From Nocardia carnea (GTDB taxonomy: Bacteria > Actinomycetota > Actinomycetes > Mycobacteriales > Mycobacteriaceae): a stretch of DNA of 47,606 nt. Shown in pieces: positions 25,474-34,755 of the stretch (its first letter is position 1; each line of letters opens with the position of its first letter). The position numbers and the translations under genes were made by a program. The stretch spans positions 1 to 47,606 of the forward strand of contig NZ_JARWOV010000128.1 in assembly GCF_029868855.1 (NCBI RefSeq), given 5' to 3'. Below the pieces are notes generated by a model. That model had not been told where the DNA came from. It made no database searches and saw only the letters and a program-made list of their open reading frames with translations.

Positions 25474-27861
25474 TCAGGCCTGTTCTGTGAGATCGAGTGC
25501 GGCGCGGACGATACTGTCGGTGTCTATGCCGTGGTAGCGATAGACGTCCTCGAGCGAACCGGCCTGGCCGAACCGGCTGACGCCGAGTGCTGCCGCGGCC
25601 ACGTTGTTGATGCCCGCGAGGAAGGCCAAGGTGTGGGGATGTCCGTCGAGCACGGTGACCATGGGGGCAGCGCGGTCCGCGGGGAAGAGCTGTTCGAGGA
25701 TCCATGACGACGCCTCGGTGAGGCCGCGGCGGGCCCGCAGCGCCTCGAACAGCAGGCCCGGACTGGTAACACAGATGACGTCCGCCGCGATGTTCTGTTT
25801 CGCCAATCGGTCGGCAGTCTGGAGCGTCTCGGTGATGACTGCCCCCATACCCACCAGTGTGACGTCGGGTCGATGATGCGCCCGGCGAAGCATATATCCA
25901 CCAGCAATGACCTGTCTGCGCCGCCGTTCCCGGGCGGCGGGGTCGTCGGGAACCGCGGCCAGGGTCTGATCGACGGGTCGCGTGGACAGCCGGAGGTAGG
26001 ATGAGGTTCCGTCCGAACGCCCCAGTCGCGCGATGCACGAGAGCAGTGACCACTCGACGTCTATGACGAACGCGGGTTCGTAACTGATACAGCCGGGCTG
26101 CTCCAGTCCGATCGACGGTGTCTTGATGGATTGGTGTGCACCCCCTTCCGCAGCCAGCGAGACGCCGGACGGTGTACCGACCAGGATGGACTGACCACCG
26201 GCATAGATGCCGTAGGACCAGGGTTCGAGTGCGCGTTCGACGAAGGGGTCGTAGACGACGCCGATGGGGAACAGTGGTTGGCCCCATCTGCTCCAGGTCG
26301 CGCCGAGTTCACCTATCAAACCCACCAGATTGGTCTCCGCTATCCCGAGTTCCATGTGCTGACCGGAGGGTTTCTCTCGCCAGTGCATGATGGTCTCGGG
26401 GTCGTCGTCGAACCAGTTGCGTCGCTCGTTCGGCGACCACACACCGACCTTGTTGAGCCATCCGGCCAGATTGGTGGTGGAGCTTACGTCGGGACTGACC
26501 GTGACTACCCGTTTGGCGGCGTCGGGAGCTTGGCGGCTGAGGTCGAGGAGCACGCGACCGAGCGCGGCCTGGGTGGTGGCGGTGCCTGATGGGGTGCGAC
26601 CGGTGTCCACCGGAACGTCGGGCGGAAGGCAGGGTTGCACAGGAGGGCGGCGTAGCCTGCGCGCTGTGGCGGCACAGAGCTGTCCGGCGTGACCGGCGGG
26701 ATCGAAGGCCACCCACGGTTGCGCGGGATCGATTCCGTGATCTGCGGCCACCTGCTGGTACTGCTCGACGGTCAACAGGCTCGAGTGATTTTGCGGGTGC
26801 CCTTGGGTTGGTAGCCCTCGGCCCTTGATGGTGTACGCGAGGATGACGGTGGGCCGGGTGTCATCGATTCGCGCATAAGCCGCACGCAGGGCGTCGAGGT
26901 CATGCCCACCCAGATTTCGGACGGCTCGGAGCAGGGTGTCATCGTCGAGATCCGCGATGAGCGCCGCGATGCCGTCCGAGTCCGTTGCCTCGCCGGGCAA
27001 CCGGGAACGCAGTTCATCGGCCGCACAGCGAAGCAGTCGCTGATACTCGGGATTCGGCATCGTCAGAATCCGGGCGCGCAGCGCGTCACCGCCGGGCCGC
27101 TCGAAGAGCTGTTCCAGCAGTGCCCCGAACTTGACGGTGATCACCTGCCAGCCTGCCGCGGCAAACATCGCCTCGAGCCGGCCTGCCGCGATATTGGGCA
27201 CTACCCGGTCGAGAGACTGTCGATTGAGGTCGACTATCCAGACTATCTCGCCGAGATCGGACACCGACGAATCGAGGATGGCTTCCCAGACCGCGCCCTC
27301 GTCGAGTTCCGCGTCACCTACCAGCGAGTATTGCCGGCCCTTTCCCGCAGGCCCGACCTGTCCATCCACATACCTTCGTGCGATGGCACCCCAGATCGGC
27401 GCGGTGGCGCCGATGCCGACCGAGCCGGTGGAGTAATCGACAGGGTCGGGATCCTTCGCCCGGCTGGGGTAGGACTGCAGCCCACCGAATTCGCGCAATG
27501 TCGTCAGGTACTGCGGGTCGAGCTCGCCGAGCAGGTAATTGATCGCGTGCAACACCGGTGAGGCGTGTGGTTTGACCGACACCCGGTCATCGGCGGTGAG
27601 TTGCTCGAACCACAAGGACGTCATGATCGACACCATCGACGCACAGGAGGCCTGATGCCCGCCGACTTTCAAGCCAGTCGTGTTGGGTCGGATTCGGTTG
27701 GCGTGGTGGATGATCGAGGTCGAGAGCCACAGCACTCGGTCCTCGATCTCGCGGAGCGTGTCGCCACGGGCATCAAACGATGGCGAGTCGGAAATTCGGG
27801 TGGGTGCTGAGCCAGTCGTCAAGGTTGCTGCGTCCTTACGTGTGTGAGTTGTTTCCGGCAT
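25474..27861 (-). CDS. 2-oxoacid dehydrogenase E1 (homodimeric AceE type)
   Basis: A 795-residue thiamine-diphosphate enzyme, shorter than housekeeping AceE (about 900-930). It has the AceE-like histidine region [13 protein letters not shown], the ThDP motif [15 protein letters not shown] to DLNRQSLDR (about 182-217), and the pyrimidine-binding transketolase domain with [10 protein letters not shown] and [25 protein letters not shown]. It probably decarboxylates a 2-oxoacid and hands the acyl group to the adjacent E2. No E3 gene is nearby. The ATG at 27861 lacks a strong ribosome site, so a start further in is possible. An Lrp-type gene is divergent. Confidence 0.9.
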   Translation of the reverse strand: MPETTHTRKDAATLTTGSAPTRISDSPSFDARGDTLREIEDRVLWLSTSIIHHANRIRPNTTGLKVGGHQASCASMVSIMTSLWFEQLTADDRVSVKPHASPVLHAINYLLGELDPQYLTTLREFGGLQSYPSRAKDPDPVDYSTGSVGIGATAPIWGAIARRYVDGQVGPAGKGRQYSLVGDAELDEGAVWEAILDSSVSDLGEIVWIVDLNRQSLDRVVPNIAAGRLEAMFAAAGWQVITVKFGALLEQLFERPGGDALRARILTMPNPEYQRLLRCAADELRSRLPGEATDSDGIAALIADLDDDTLLRAVRNLGGHDLDALRAAYARIDDTRPTVILAYTIKGRGLPTQGHPQNHSSLLTVEQYQQVAADHGIDPAQPWVAFDPAGHAGQLCAATARRLRRPPVQPCLPPDVPVDTGRTPSGTATTQAALGRVLLDLSRQAPDAAKRVVTVSPDVSSTTNLAGWLNKVGVWSPNERRNWFDDDPETIMHWREKPSGQHMELGIAETNLVGLIGELGATWSRWGQPLFPIGVVYDPFVERALEPWSYGIYAGGQSILVGTPSGVSLAAEGGAHQSIKTPSIGLEQPGCISYEPAFVIDVEWSLLSCIARLGRSDGTSSYLRLSTRPVDQTLAAVPDDPAARERRRRQVIAGGYMLRRAHHRPDVTLVGMGAVITETLQTADRLAKQNIAADVICVTSPGLLFEALRARRGLTEASSWILEQLFPADRAAPMVTVLDGHPHTLAFLAGINNVAAAALGVSRFGQAGSLEDVYRYHGIDTDSIVRAALDLTEQA

Positions 27862-28047
27862 CAGTTGTCACAGCGAGTTCAGGTGCGTGCTCCTCGCTGC
27901 GGCAACGCTGATGCCACACGGGCAGGGGTGATGGCCCGTAGTTCAGCGGTGGTCCGAGGCACGGACCGAATGAGCTCAAATGGGGTGCATAACTCACTCA
28001 TAGTCGACCACTGGACGGCATTAATGGCAACATATCCTCATAGAATT

Positions 28048-28060
28048 GAGCATTATGCTC
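28048..28060. promoter_or_regulatory. Palindrome in the E1/Lrp divergent promoter
   Basis: GAGCAT-T-ATGCTC is a perfect 6-bp inverted repeat, extended to TGAGCAT/ATGCTCA at 28047-28061. It sits 38 bases before the Lrp/AsnC start in an unusually A/T-rich stretch between the divergent genes. This is the size and place of an Lrp-family operator. Confidence 0.55.
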
Positions 28061-28097
28061 ATTTATGGTCGATAACAGTGACTCGGAGGTAAGCATT

Positions 28098-28586
28098 GTG
28101 AGCACGACACCCCCGGTGGATGAGCTCGACGCCCGGATCTTGGAAGTACTCGCCGACGACCCCCGTTCCACGGTGGTGGCGATCGCGGAGAGGACTCGGC
28201 TCTCGCGCAACACCGTGCAGGCACGGCTCAACAAGTTCGAGAGATCCGGTGTCCTACGCTCATTCGAGCACCGCATCGAACCGGCTGCCTTGGGTTATCC
28301 CTTGACCGCCTTCATCTTCGCGACGGTCACCCAACGCGAATTGGCGGCAATAGCAGAGGCTCTCACGGAGGTCCCTGAGGTGGTCGAGGTCCACGGACTC
28401 GCCGGAGTCACCGACCTGCTCATCCATGTCGTCGCGCGCGAAGCCGACGACCTCTACCGCGTCGCCGGCCGCATCCTCGCCATCCACGGAGTGGAAAAGA
28501 CGACAACCGCGCTGGTCATGCGACAACTCGTCGACTACCGCCTCACCGGCCTTCTCCAGCAGCGAGCAGCGGCCGACCCTCGGTGA
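28098..28586 (+). CDS. Lrp/AsnC family regulator
   Basis: A 162-residue regulator. The N-terminal winged helix is LDARILEVLADDPRSTVVAIAERTRLSRNTVQARLNKFERSGVL, followed by the RAM/AsnC ligand domain (FIFATVTQRELAAIAEALTEVPEVVEVHGLAGVTDLLIHVVARE). GTG 28098 is chosen because GGAGG stands nine bases before it; ATG 28065 lacks a ribosome site. It is divergent from the E1/E2 operon and is likely to control it in response to an amino acid or 2-oxoacid. Confidence 0.9.
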   Translation: MSTTPPVDELDARILEVLADDPRSTVVAIAERTRLSRNTVQARLNKFERSGVLRSFEHRIEPAALGYPLTAFIFATVTQRELAAIAEALTEVPEVVEVHGLAGVTDLLIHVVAREADDLYRVAGRILAIHGVEKTTTALVMRQLVDYRLTGLLQQRAAADPR

Positions 28587-28599
28587 AGCGAACGGGTAC

Positions 28600-28629
28600 G
28601 CGCCCGCCGCCCTCATTCACGGCGGGCGC
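28600..28629. terminator. Bidirectional terminator hairpin
   Basis: A perfect 10-bp stem (GCGCCCGCCG / CGGCGGGCGC) with a 10-base loop lies between two convergent genes, 14 bases after the Lrp stop and 17 bases before the stop of the acyl-CoA synthetase gene. Confidence 0.7.
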
Positions 28630-28645
28630 ATACACCGCAAACGTC

Positions 28646-30268
28646 TCACCCGCTGATTTGTACTGCCCGACCCTTCCACTCCGCGTCACGCAGTTCGGCC
28701 TTCCGGATTTTGCCCGTCGAGGTCTTGGGGAGGTCGACGACGAACTCGACGGCCCCCGGCGCCTTGTAGTGCGCGATACGCGATTTGACGTACGCGATGA
28801 GCTCGGATTCCTCGATGCGGGCGCCGGGTACGGGTACCACGAACGCTTTGGGCCTTTCGCCCCATTTCTCGTCCGGCGTGCTCACGACAGCGGCTTCGCG
28901 AACCGCCTCGTGCGCGAGGAGGGCGTGTTCGACCTCGATGGTCGAGATGTTCTCACCGCCGGAGATCACTACGTCTTTCGCGCGATCGAGCAGTTGTACA
29001 TATCCGTCGGGGTGCATCACTCCCAGGTCGCCCGAGTGGAACCATCCACCGGCGGTAGCCCTCCGGGTACTGTCCTCGTCCTTGTAGTACCCCTTCATCA
29101 CCCCGTTACCGCGCATGACGATCTCCCCCATTTCCGTGCCGTCCGCGGCGACATCGACCAACTGACCGGTGGGCGTGAGCTCCTCGCGGACGACCCGCAC
29201 ACGGTCACCGGTGAGAAGCCCGACTCCCTGACGCGCCATGAGCTGCGCTTGGTGCTCATCATCGAGCTGGCCCCACTCGGGCTGTGGCTCGCAAACAGCG
29301 TAGGGGCCGTAGGTCTCGGTGAGTCCGTACACATGGACGACCGAGGCGCCCATCGCGCGCATCGCGGCGATGATGGTAGGGCTCGGTGGTGCGCCACCAT
29401 TGGAGATGGTGAGCGGAGCCGTGAGCGCGTGGGCCTCGGGAGCGTGCGCGAGCATGGTCAAGACCGTGGGCGCTCCGTTGAGGTGCGAGATCTGATGTTC
29501 GTCGATGGCCGACCACATCGTGTCGGCGCGTACCGTCCGAAGACAGATGTGGGTCCCCATCGCGGCGGTGACCGCCCAGGTGGTGCACCAACCGTTGCAA
29601 TGGAACATCGGTAGTGTCCACAGGTACTTCGTCGACCGGGAGAAGCCGGAGTGATGGACGCCGCCGAGAGCGGTGAGGTAGGCGCCGCGATGAGAGTACA
29701 TGACCCCCTTGGGGCGTCCGGTGGTCCCGGAGGTGTAATTGATGGCGATGGTCCGGGTCTCGTCGTCGACCTCCCACCGATGGTCGGGGCCGCCGCCACG
29801 CGTGAGAAAGTCGGCGTAGCCTACCGTGTCCATCGGCACCGGAGGTTCCGCGTCGGCGCTCGGCAGTTCGATCCATTCGCCGACGCCGGCGAAATCCCGG
29901 CCCGCGTGGCGTAAACGGTGAAGGAGCTCCCCCTCACCGAACAGGAGACGCGACCCCGAGTGCCGGCAGATGTAGCCTACCTCGGCGGGTGACAGTCGAG
30001 TGTTGATCGGCACGAGCACTCCCCGTGCCAGGGGAACCGCGTAGTGCGCTATCAGCATCTCCGCAGAGTTGGTCGCGAGGTAGGCGACGCGCTCGCCGTC
30101 GCCGATTCCGGACGCGGAGAGGGCTTTGGCCAGCTGTTGCACCTCCGCAGCGAACTCGCGGTAAGTCCAGCGGCGGTCACCATCGATGATCGCGATCTTC
30201 TCGGGCATGACTTCACCGGCCCGCTCGAGAAACCGGATCGGTGTCAGCGGCACGTCAAGACCTGTCAT
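28646..30268 (-). CDS. Acyl-CoA synthetase (AMP-binding)
   Basis: A 540-residue adenylate-forming ligase. Visible motifs: A3 YTSGTTGRPKG, A5 HVYGLTETYGP, A7 FHSGDLGVM, A8 DRAKDVVISGGENIS and A10 PKTSTGKIRK, whose lysine is catalytic. The size and the VLVPINTRLSPAEVGYICRHS block resemble medium-chain or DmdB-like (3-methylthiopropionyl-CoA) ligases. ATG 30268 follows AGGAGGAG with good spacing. It is the last gene of the luciferase-like operon, 90 bases after the RibBA-like gene, and probably activates a late acid product. Confidence 0.92.
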   Translation of the reverse strand: MTGLDVPLTPIRFLERAGEVMPEKIAIIDGDRRWTYREFAAEVQQLAKALSASGIGDGERVAYLATNSAEMLIAHYAVPLARGVLVPINTRLSPAEVGYICRHSGSRLLFGEGELLHRLRHAGRDFAGVGEWIELPSADAEPPVPMDTVGYADFLTRGGGPDHRWEVDDETRTIAINYTSGTTGRPKGVMYSHRGAYLTALGGVHHSGFSRSTKYLWTLPMFHCNGWCTTWAVTAAMGTHICLRTVRADTMWSAIDEHQISHLNGAPTVLTMLAHAPEAHALTAPLTISNGGAPPSPTIIAAMRAMGASVVHVYGLTETYGPYAVCEPQPEWGQLDDEHQAQLMARQGVGLLTGDRVRVVREELTPTGQLVDVAADGTEMGEIVMRGNGVMKGYYKDEDSTRRATAGGWFHSGDLGVMHPDGYVQLLDRAKDVVISGGENISTIEVEHALLAHEAVREAAVVSTPDEKWGERPKAFVVPVPGARIEESELIAYVKSRIAHYKAPGAVEFVVDLPKTSTGKIRKAELRDAEWKGRAVQISG

Positions 30269-30357
30269 GTGAGTACTCCTCCTGTTTGCGACGACGTGAA
30301 CGAAACCAGGTACTACAAGGGGATTTCGGACCGAACAGCGCGAAGCCCGCGAGCGGG

Positions 30358-31464
30358 TCACGACGAGGCAGCGAGCCGGTGCGTGGTTCCGTCGAACGCC
30401 GATGCCACGTTCACCAGATGCGTCGACCCCGTGTCCGTGCCGTCCGGCCACCCCACGACATGAACGTCGGTGAGATCCAGCTGTCTCAGCACTGCGGTGA
30501 CGGCCCCACGCGCCAGCTCATGATCCTTCACGGCGTACGTGTGGTGGCAGTCTGTGTCGGTCCGGAGGTAGATGAGCGTCCCGCCGTGCGTCGCGACGCG
30601 AATCCGATATCGGTCCAAGAGTTCTCGCCATTCACTCCGACCCGACAGCGGGTCGTCGTGTCGGCATTCGGCGACCACATAGACGGTTGCCGTCGAACGC
30701 GGCAGCCCCGATGCTCCGATCAGGACCGTGTGCAGTGCGCCGGTCACGCCGTCCTCGAAATCCACGACTCGGGCCGGCTTACCGGCGATCGAGGCTGCAC
30801 GTTCGGCCACCGCCCGCACCCGCCCAGCGTGTCCGTAACCGTGATGGACACGGTGCTGGAGTACATCGTCGACGCGCAGTACCGGCAACCGGTGCCTGCG
30901 AGCAAAAGTGCGCAGAGCCGCGCCCTGGAGTAATCGCCCATCACTTCCGAGCACCGTCGCCATCAGTGCTACCGCAGCAACTCCGGAGATCTCACAGAGG
31001 TCGACAGCCGCTTCCGAATTGATGCGTTGCGCGAGTACCCCGCGCTCGGAAGCCCTGATCGGCAGCACATGCCCGGGGCGGCACAGGTCGACGGGCCGGG
31101 TCATCGAATGAGCCAGTACGCGAGCGGTACGGGCACGATCGACGGCGCTGATGCCGGTACCGATACCGGTCGCGGCGTCTACGCCGACCCCGTAGACCGG
31201 CGTGTGGGCATCGCGCAGGCCGGGACGCACCATGGGCGGCAAGTCGAGTTCGTCGGCCCGGCTCGAACGCATCGCAGCGCACAGGAATCCTGAGGTGTAC
31301 CGGATGGCCCAAGCAGTCCACCGCGCCTCCGCCAGACCGCCGGCAATCACCACGTCGGCACGTTCCCCGTCAGCACTACCTTCGACGATCAGCACGGGCC
31401 GGCCCAGCGCCAGGTCATGGGTGGCCGCCTCGACCGCACGGATCGCGATGGGATCGCCGTTCAT
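30358..31464 (-). CDS. RibBA-like protein with both active sites degenerate
   Basis: A 368-residue protein. Residues 1-200 align by eye to 3,4-dihydroxy-2-butanone-4-phosphate synthase (RibB): IRYTSGFLCAAM, GTGISAVDRARTARVLA, RPGHVLP and SEAAVDL are all preserved. The catalytic acidic loop (family DDEDRENEGD) is EGSADGERAD here, the HTEAA histidine is replaced (NSEAA), and the later ICE glutamate is Met-Ala. The second half aligns to GTP cyclohydrolase II but keeps one cysteine (AEC) of the zinc set and lacks RRCDCG. It is therefore unlikely to make riboflavin precursors and may be repurposed. It overlaps the flavin reductase stop by four bases (ATGA). Confidence 0.8.
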   Translation of the reverse strand: MNGDPIAIRAVEAATHDLALGRPVLIVEGSADGERADVVIAGGLAEARWTAWAIRYTSGFLCAAMRSSRADELDLPPMVRPGLRDAHTPVYGVGVDAATGIGTGISAVDRARTARVLAHSMTRPVDLCRPGHVLPIRASERGVLAQRINSEAAVDLCEISGVAAVALMATVLGSDGRLLQGAALRTFARRHRLPVLRVDDVLQHRVHHGYGHAGRVRAVAERAASIAGKPARVVDFEDGVTGALHTVLIGASGLPRSTATVYVVAECRHDDPLSGRSEWRELLDRYRIRVATHGGTLIYLRTDTDCHHTYAVKDHELARGAVTAVLRQLDLTDVHVVGWPDGTDTGSTHLVNVASAFDGTTHRLAASS

Positions 31465-31982
31465 CGCTCGTCGATGCCTACGAGAGCGCGGTATCGGCTG
31501 TCGTGGAAGATGAGAGGCTCGGCAGCCTCATCTATCGCGCTGCGGTCGACCTGCAACAGGACCACCTCATGATCGCCGGCGGGGATGGAGCTCGAGATGC
31601 GGCAGTCGAGCCACGCCGCGGCATCGGCCAGGAACACAGCGCCGGTGTCACCGGCGAACCAGGACAGGCCTGCGAAGCGATCGACGTTCTTGGCCGCGAG
31701 TTGCCGAGAGGCAGCCTCGTGCATGGAGGCCAGCACCGAGACACCCAGATGGCCGCCCTTCGTCAGTTCTGGCCACGTCGTGGAGCTCAGTTGCACACAG
31801 ATCGATACCAGCGCGGGTTCCATCGACACAGGAGTGAACGAGGTGGCCACAATGCCGGCCGGTCGGCCTTCGCGCAGTGCGCACACAGCGGCGACGCCGG
31901 TCGGATAGCGGCCGTACAGCCGGCGCAATCGGGCGTTGTCCAGTACCTGGTCCCCGGACTTCACCGGGCAGAAATCATCCAT
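31461..31982 (-). CDS. Flavin reductase (FMN-binding split barrel)
   Basis: A 173-residue protein of the flavin reductase-like family: RLYGRYPTGVAAVCALREGRPAGIVATSFTPVSMEPALVSICV near the start, then GVSVLASMHEAASRQLAAK and the closing DHEVVLLQVDR. These enzymes supply FMNH2 to a partner monooxygenase, here most likely the luciferase-like enzyme at the head of the operon. ATG 31982 (MDDFCPVK) is chosen because the conserved part begins near it. Its stop overlaps the RibBA-like start. Confidence 0.9.
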   Translation of the reverse strand: MDDFCPVKSGDQVLDNARLRRLYGRYPTGVAAVCALREGRPAGIVATSFTPVSMEPALVSICVQLSSTTWPELTKGGHLGVSVLASMHEAASRQLAAKNVDRFAGLSWFAGDTGAVFLADAAAWLDCRISSSIPAGDHEVVLLQVDRSAIDEAAEPLIFHDSRYRALVGIDER

Positions 31983-32060
31983 GCCACACCAAACCTTCTG
32001 TATCGAGATCAGACGAAGCTGTGGGAGCAACGCCGGAGAGTTTTCGCCGACGGAGTCGTT

Positions 32061-32852
32061 TCAGGCTCCTCGGCTGCGCGCGTACTCGATGATCAGCGAG
32101 GTGACCGCCTCGAGACACGCGTGTCCGATGTCCACGGAGGCGCCCGCGGGGTCGCCGAGGATACCGTTCGAGGAAACCGAGTCGATGCCTTCGCCGAAGG
32201 CTCGCTGTAGCAACTCGTGGTCGACGATGCCGGTGTATCCGCGCGCGAACTGTTCTGTTCGCACCCGCTCCGGATGGACGGCGAGCATCACCGATGTCTC
32301 GGCGATATCCGCGTGACCGCCTACCTGCGAGCCCAGGTGTGCGATGTCCTCGGCGCAGTCGCGCCATAACTCGAGGATTGCGTCGCTGTCGGTGAACACG
32401 ATGACCGACAGCGGTGCCAACTGCTGTGCCAGCCGCGCCTCGAACTCGCGCATGACGGGATAGTTTCCGATGTGACCGGAGAACAGTACGACTCGTTCGA
32501 ATCCATATCTCGCGAGGTGTGAACCGTAATCGACGCACAGCGCCTCGAGGGTGGACGCCCGCAGCGACAGTGTGCCGGGGAAATTCAGATGATGCGGCGA
32601 ATACCCGACCCGTATGGTCGGGAGTACGAGCGCGTTTCCCAAGCCCCGGGCGATCCGCACAGCGAGTTCGTCGGCGTGGTCGGCGTCCATCGACAGCGGC
32701 AGGTGCCGGCCGTGCTGTTCGATCGCGGCCAGCGGCAGAATGGCGGTACGGAATCCCCCGGCTATCGCGCTGCCGATCTCGGTGCTCGTCATGTTCTCGA
32801 TGCCTACCTCGCCGACACTGCCGAGCCCGGGCGCGGCGGGTACGTCACGCAC
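32061..32852 (-). CDS. Creatininase-family amidohydrolase
   Basis: A protein of about 263 residues with metal-ligand motifs of the creatininase fold: AIEQHGRHLPLSMDADHA (E, H and D ligands), LFSGHIGNYPV (His ligand; usual NGHGGN) and GGHADIAETSVML (the ETS glutamate). Family members cleave cyclic amides (creatinine), formylaminopyrimidines (ArfB) or act in peptide cofactor maturation (MftE). GTG 32852 is chosen because it overlaps the stop of the acyl-CoA synthetase (GTGCGTGA), implying coupling; ATG 32792 is an alternative. In this operon it could open a ring or amide. Confidence 0.82.
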   Translation of the reverse strand: MRDVPAAPGLGSVGEVGIENMTSTEIGSAIAGGFRTAILPLAAIEQHGRHLPLSMDADHADELAVRIARGLGNALVLPTIRVGYSPHHLNFPGTLSLRASTLEALCVDYGSHLARYGFERVVLFSGHIGNYPVMREFEARLAQQLAPLSVIVFTDSDAILELWRDCAEDIAHLGSQVGGHADIAETSVMLAVHPERVRTEQFARGYTGIVDHELLQRAFGEGIDSVSSNGILGDPAGASVDIGHACLEAVTSLIIEYARSRGA

Positions 32853-34755
32853 GATCGGGCCTGATGAATCGGGCGTGCCGCGCGATCTCATCGTGTTCGC
32901 CGGCGTCGTACATCTCATCGATCAGGTCGGTGAAGGAGGCGAGGACATTGGCGCGACGAATGGTCGCCTTGAGTGTCAGCTCCCCTGCCTCGGCCGACAA
33001 GGCCCGGGGAAGAACCCGAAAGTCCTTCAACTGAAGCGGGCGTGCAAGCTCGGCGTTGACCTCGTCGATCCACCGGCGCAGCGATTCCTCGCGTTCATCG
33101 GCGTCCATCTTCTGTGCGTGGACACTGATAGCCAACAACGCCGTCAGGTATTTTCGCCCCTCGCCCACGACAAGGGCCTCGTCGATCAAGGGACTGGTCT
33201 TGAGCCGCAGTTCGATGGGCTGCGGACTCACCGACTTGCCGCCGCTGGTCTTGAGGACATCCTTGAGGCGGCCGATGATCCTGACCTCACCGTCGGCCGC
33301 CATGTCGACCAGGTCCCCGGTGCGGTACCAATCCTCGTGTACGGCTTCCGATGTCGCGTCGCCGTCGTTCCAGTAGCCGGTGAACAGGCACGGGGCACGG
33401 AGCTGTAGCTCACCGTCGGGCGAAACCCGGGCGGCCCACCGTGGGTCGGGGAGACTCTTGCCGATCGTTCCCGGGGCCGGAAAGGACCGATCCCATTGGG
33501 CGAGAACGGCACCGCAGGTCTCGGTCGTGCCGTAGAGTTCCCGCAGGTCGAGTCCCCACATATGCCACAATGCCGCCACATCAGGCGTCATGCTTCCCGA
33601 CGCGGTCCAGCTCACCGTGATCCTGTCCATTCCCACTCGCGCACGTAAGGGCAGGAACACCGACTTCGTACAGAGGCGGTAGAGCACATCGAGGTACGTG
33701 GGCAGCTGCCGCCCTTGCCACCTCAGGGCACTGACCTGCCTGGCTACCTTCATGGCAATCGAGTACTCGACGCCGAAGATGCGCCCCGACCGGGAAACGG
33801 CCCGCAACATCTCGCCGGCGAGTTTCTCGTGCATGCGCGGCGGCCACACCACCACTGTCGGGCGCACTCCGACCAGTGCTTCGCCGCGCTGCTCCATGGT
33901 GCAATAGGTCACGACGAGTCTGGTCATGATCGGCGCGAACACTCCCAGGAGAGCGGGAGCGACATGTGACAGCCCCAGGAAGCCGACCATATCGTGCCGG
34001 GTGCGACCGATTTCGGGGTAGGTCATCGCGACTCCCATCACCGAGTACTGGAGAGTGCGGTGTGTGTGCACAACGCCCTTCGGCGTGCCGGTCGAGCCGG
34101 AGGTCGAGAACAGCGCGGCCGGTTGATCGATGTCACCGGCGTCGAGGAGACCGGTGAACAGGGTCGGCTCCGCCGCGGCTCTGGTACTCCCGAGCGAGAG
34201 CAGCGATCGCCAATCCGTGACGGCCGGCTCATCCGACATGTCGGTCGAACAGGCATCGAATCCGATGCATACCCGCAGATGCGGCAGCCTCGGCGCCACG
34301 GCGGCAACCTTGGCGAGATCGGAACCACTCTCCGCAAAGATCGCTGACGCTTCGCTACTTCCGAGCACCTGCTCCAGTTCATGCGGTGAGCTCGTCGGGT
34401 AGACCCCCATGAGCACACCGTTCACGCTCAGAATCGCCAGCGCGGCCATGACCCACTCCTGGCGGGTGGAGGACATGATGGCGACCCGGTCTCCTGGTTC
34501 GATCCCGAGATCGTGCAGGCCGAGAGCGGCGTGCTGCACCGCTTCGAAGTACTGACCCCAGCTCGTCGGCTGCGGTGCACCGGCTGTCCAGGTCGAGAAG
34601 GCGACGGTATCCGGCTCGTACACTGCGCGGTCGCGCAGCATTTGCGCAAAGGTACGGTCGACGGCCTGAAAATCGGACACGGTGGCCAGTGCGGGCACAC
34701 CGCCGGGTGTCTGCCCGTCCGCCGGGTCCGGTGGCGTGGGGAGGTGTGATGCCAT
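32845..34755 (-). CDS. Long-chain-type acyl-CoA synthetase (FadD15-like)
   Basis: A 636-residue adenylate-forming ligase. Motifs: A3 FSTSGSTGTPKGVVHTH, A5 ELYGTTETCGAVL, A7 YRTGDLVDM, and the catalytic lysine region GELTLKATIRR near the end (family LTPTLK). The long form resembles actinobacterial FadD15 and related long-chain acyl-CoA synthetases. ATG 34755 shares one base with the stop of the preceding crotonase (TGATG), with GGAA upstream. It probably loads CoA on an acid intermediate for the crotonases of the same operon. Confidence 0.9.
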   Translation of the reverse strand: MASHLPTPPDPADGQTPGGVPALATVSDFQAVDRTFAQMLRDRAVYEPDTVAFSTWTAGAPQPTSWGQYFEAVQHAALGLHDLGIEPGDRVAIMSSTRQEWVMAALAILSVNGVLMGVYPTSSPHELEQVLGSSEASAIFAESGSDLAKVAAVAPRLPHLRVCIGFDACSTDMSDEPAVTDWRSLLSLGSTRAAAEPTLFTGLLDAGDIDQPAALFSTSGSTGTPKGVVHTHRTLQYSVMGVAMTYPEIGRTRHDMVGFLGLSHVAPALLGVFAPIMTRLVVTYCTMEQRGEALVGVRPTVVVWPPRMHEKLAGEMLRAVSRSGRIFGVEYSIAMKVARQVSALRWQGRQLPTYLDVLYRLCTKSVFLPLRARVGMDRITVSWTASGSMTPDVAALWHMWGLDLRELYGTTETCGAVLAQWDRSFPAPGTIGKSLPDPRWAARVSPDGELQLRAPCLFTGYWNDGDATSEAVHEDWYRTGDLVDMAADGEVRIIGRLKDVLKTSGGKSVSPQPIELRLKTSPLIDEALVVGEGRKYLTALLAISVHAQKMDADEREESLRRWIDEVNAELARPLQLKDFRVLPRALSAEAGELTLKATIRRANVLASFTDLIDEMYDAGEHDEIARHARFIRPDRA

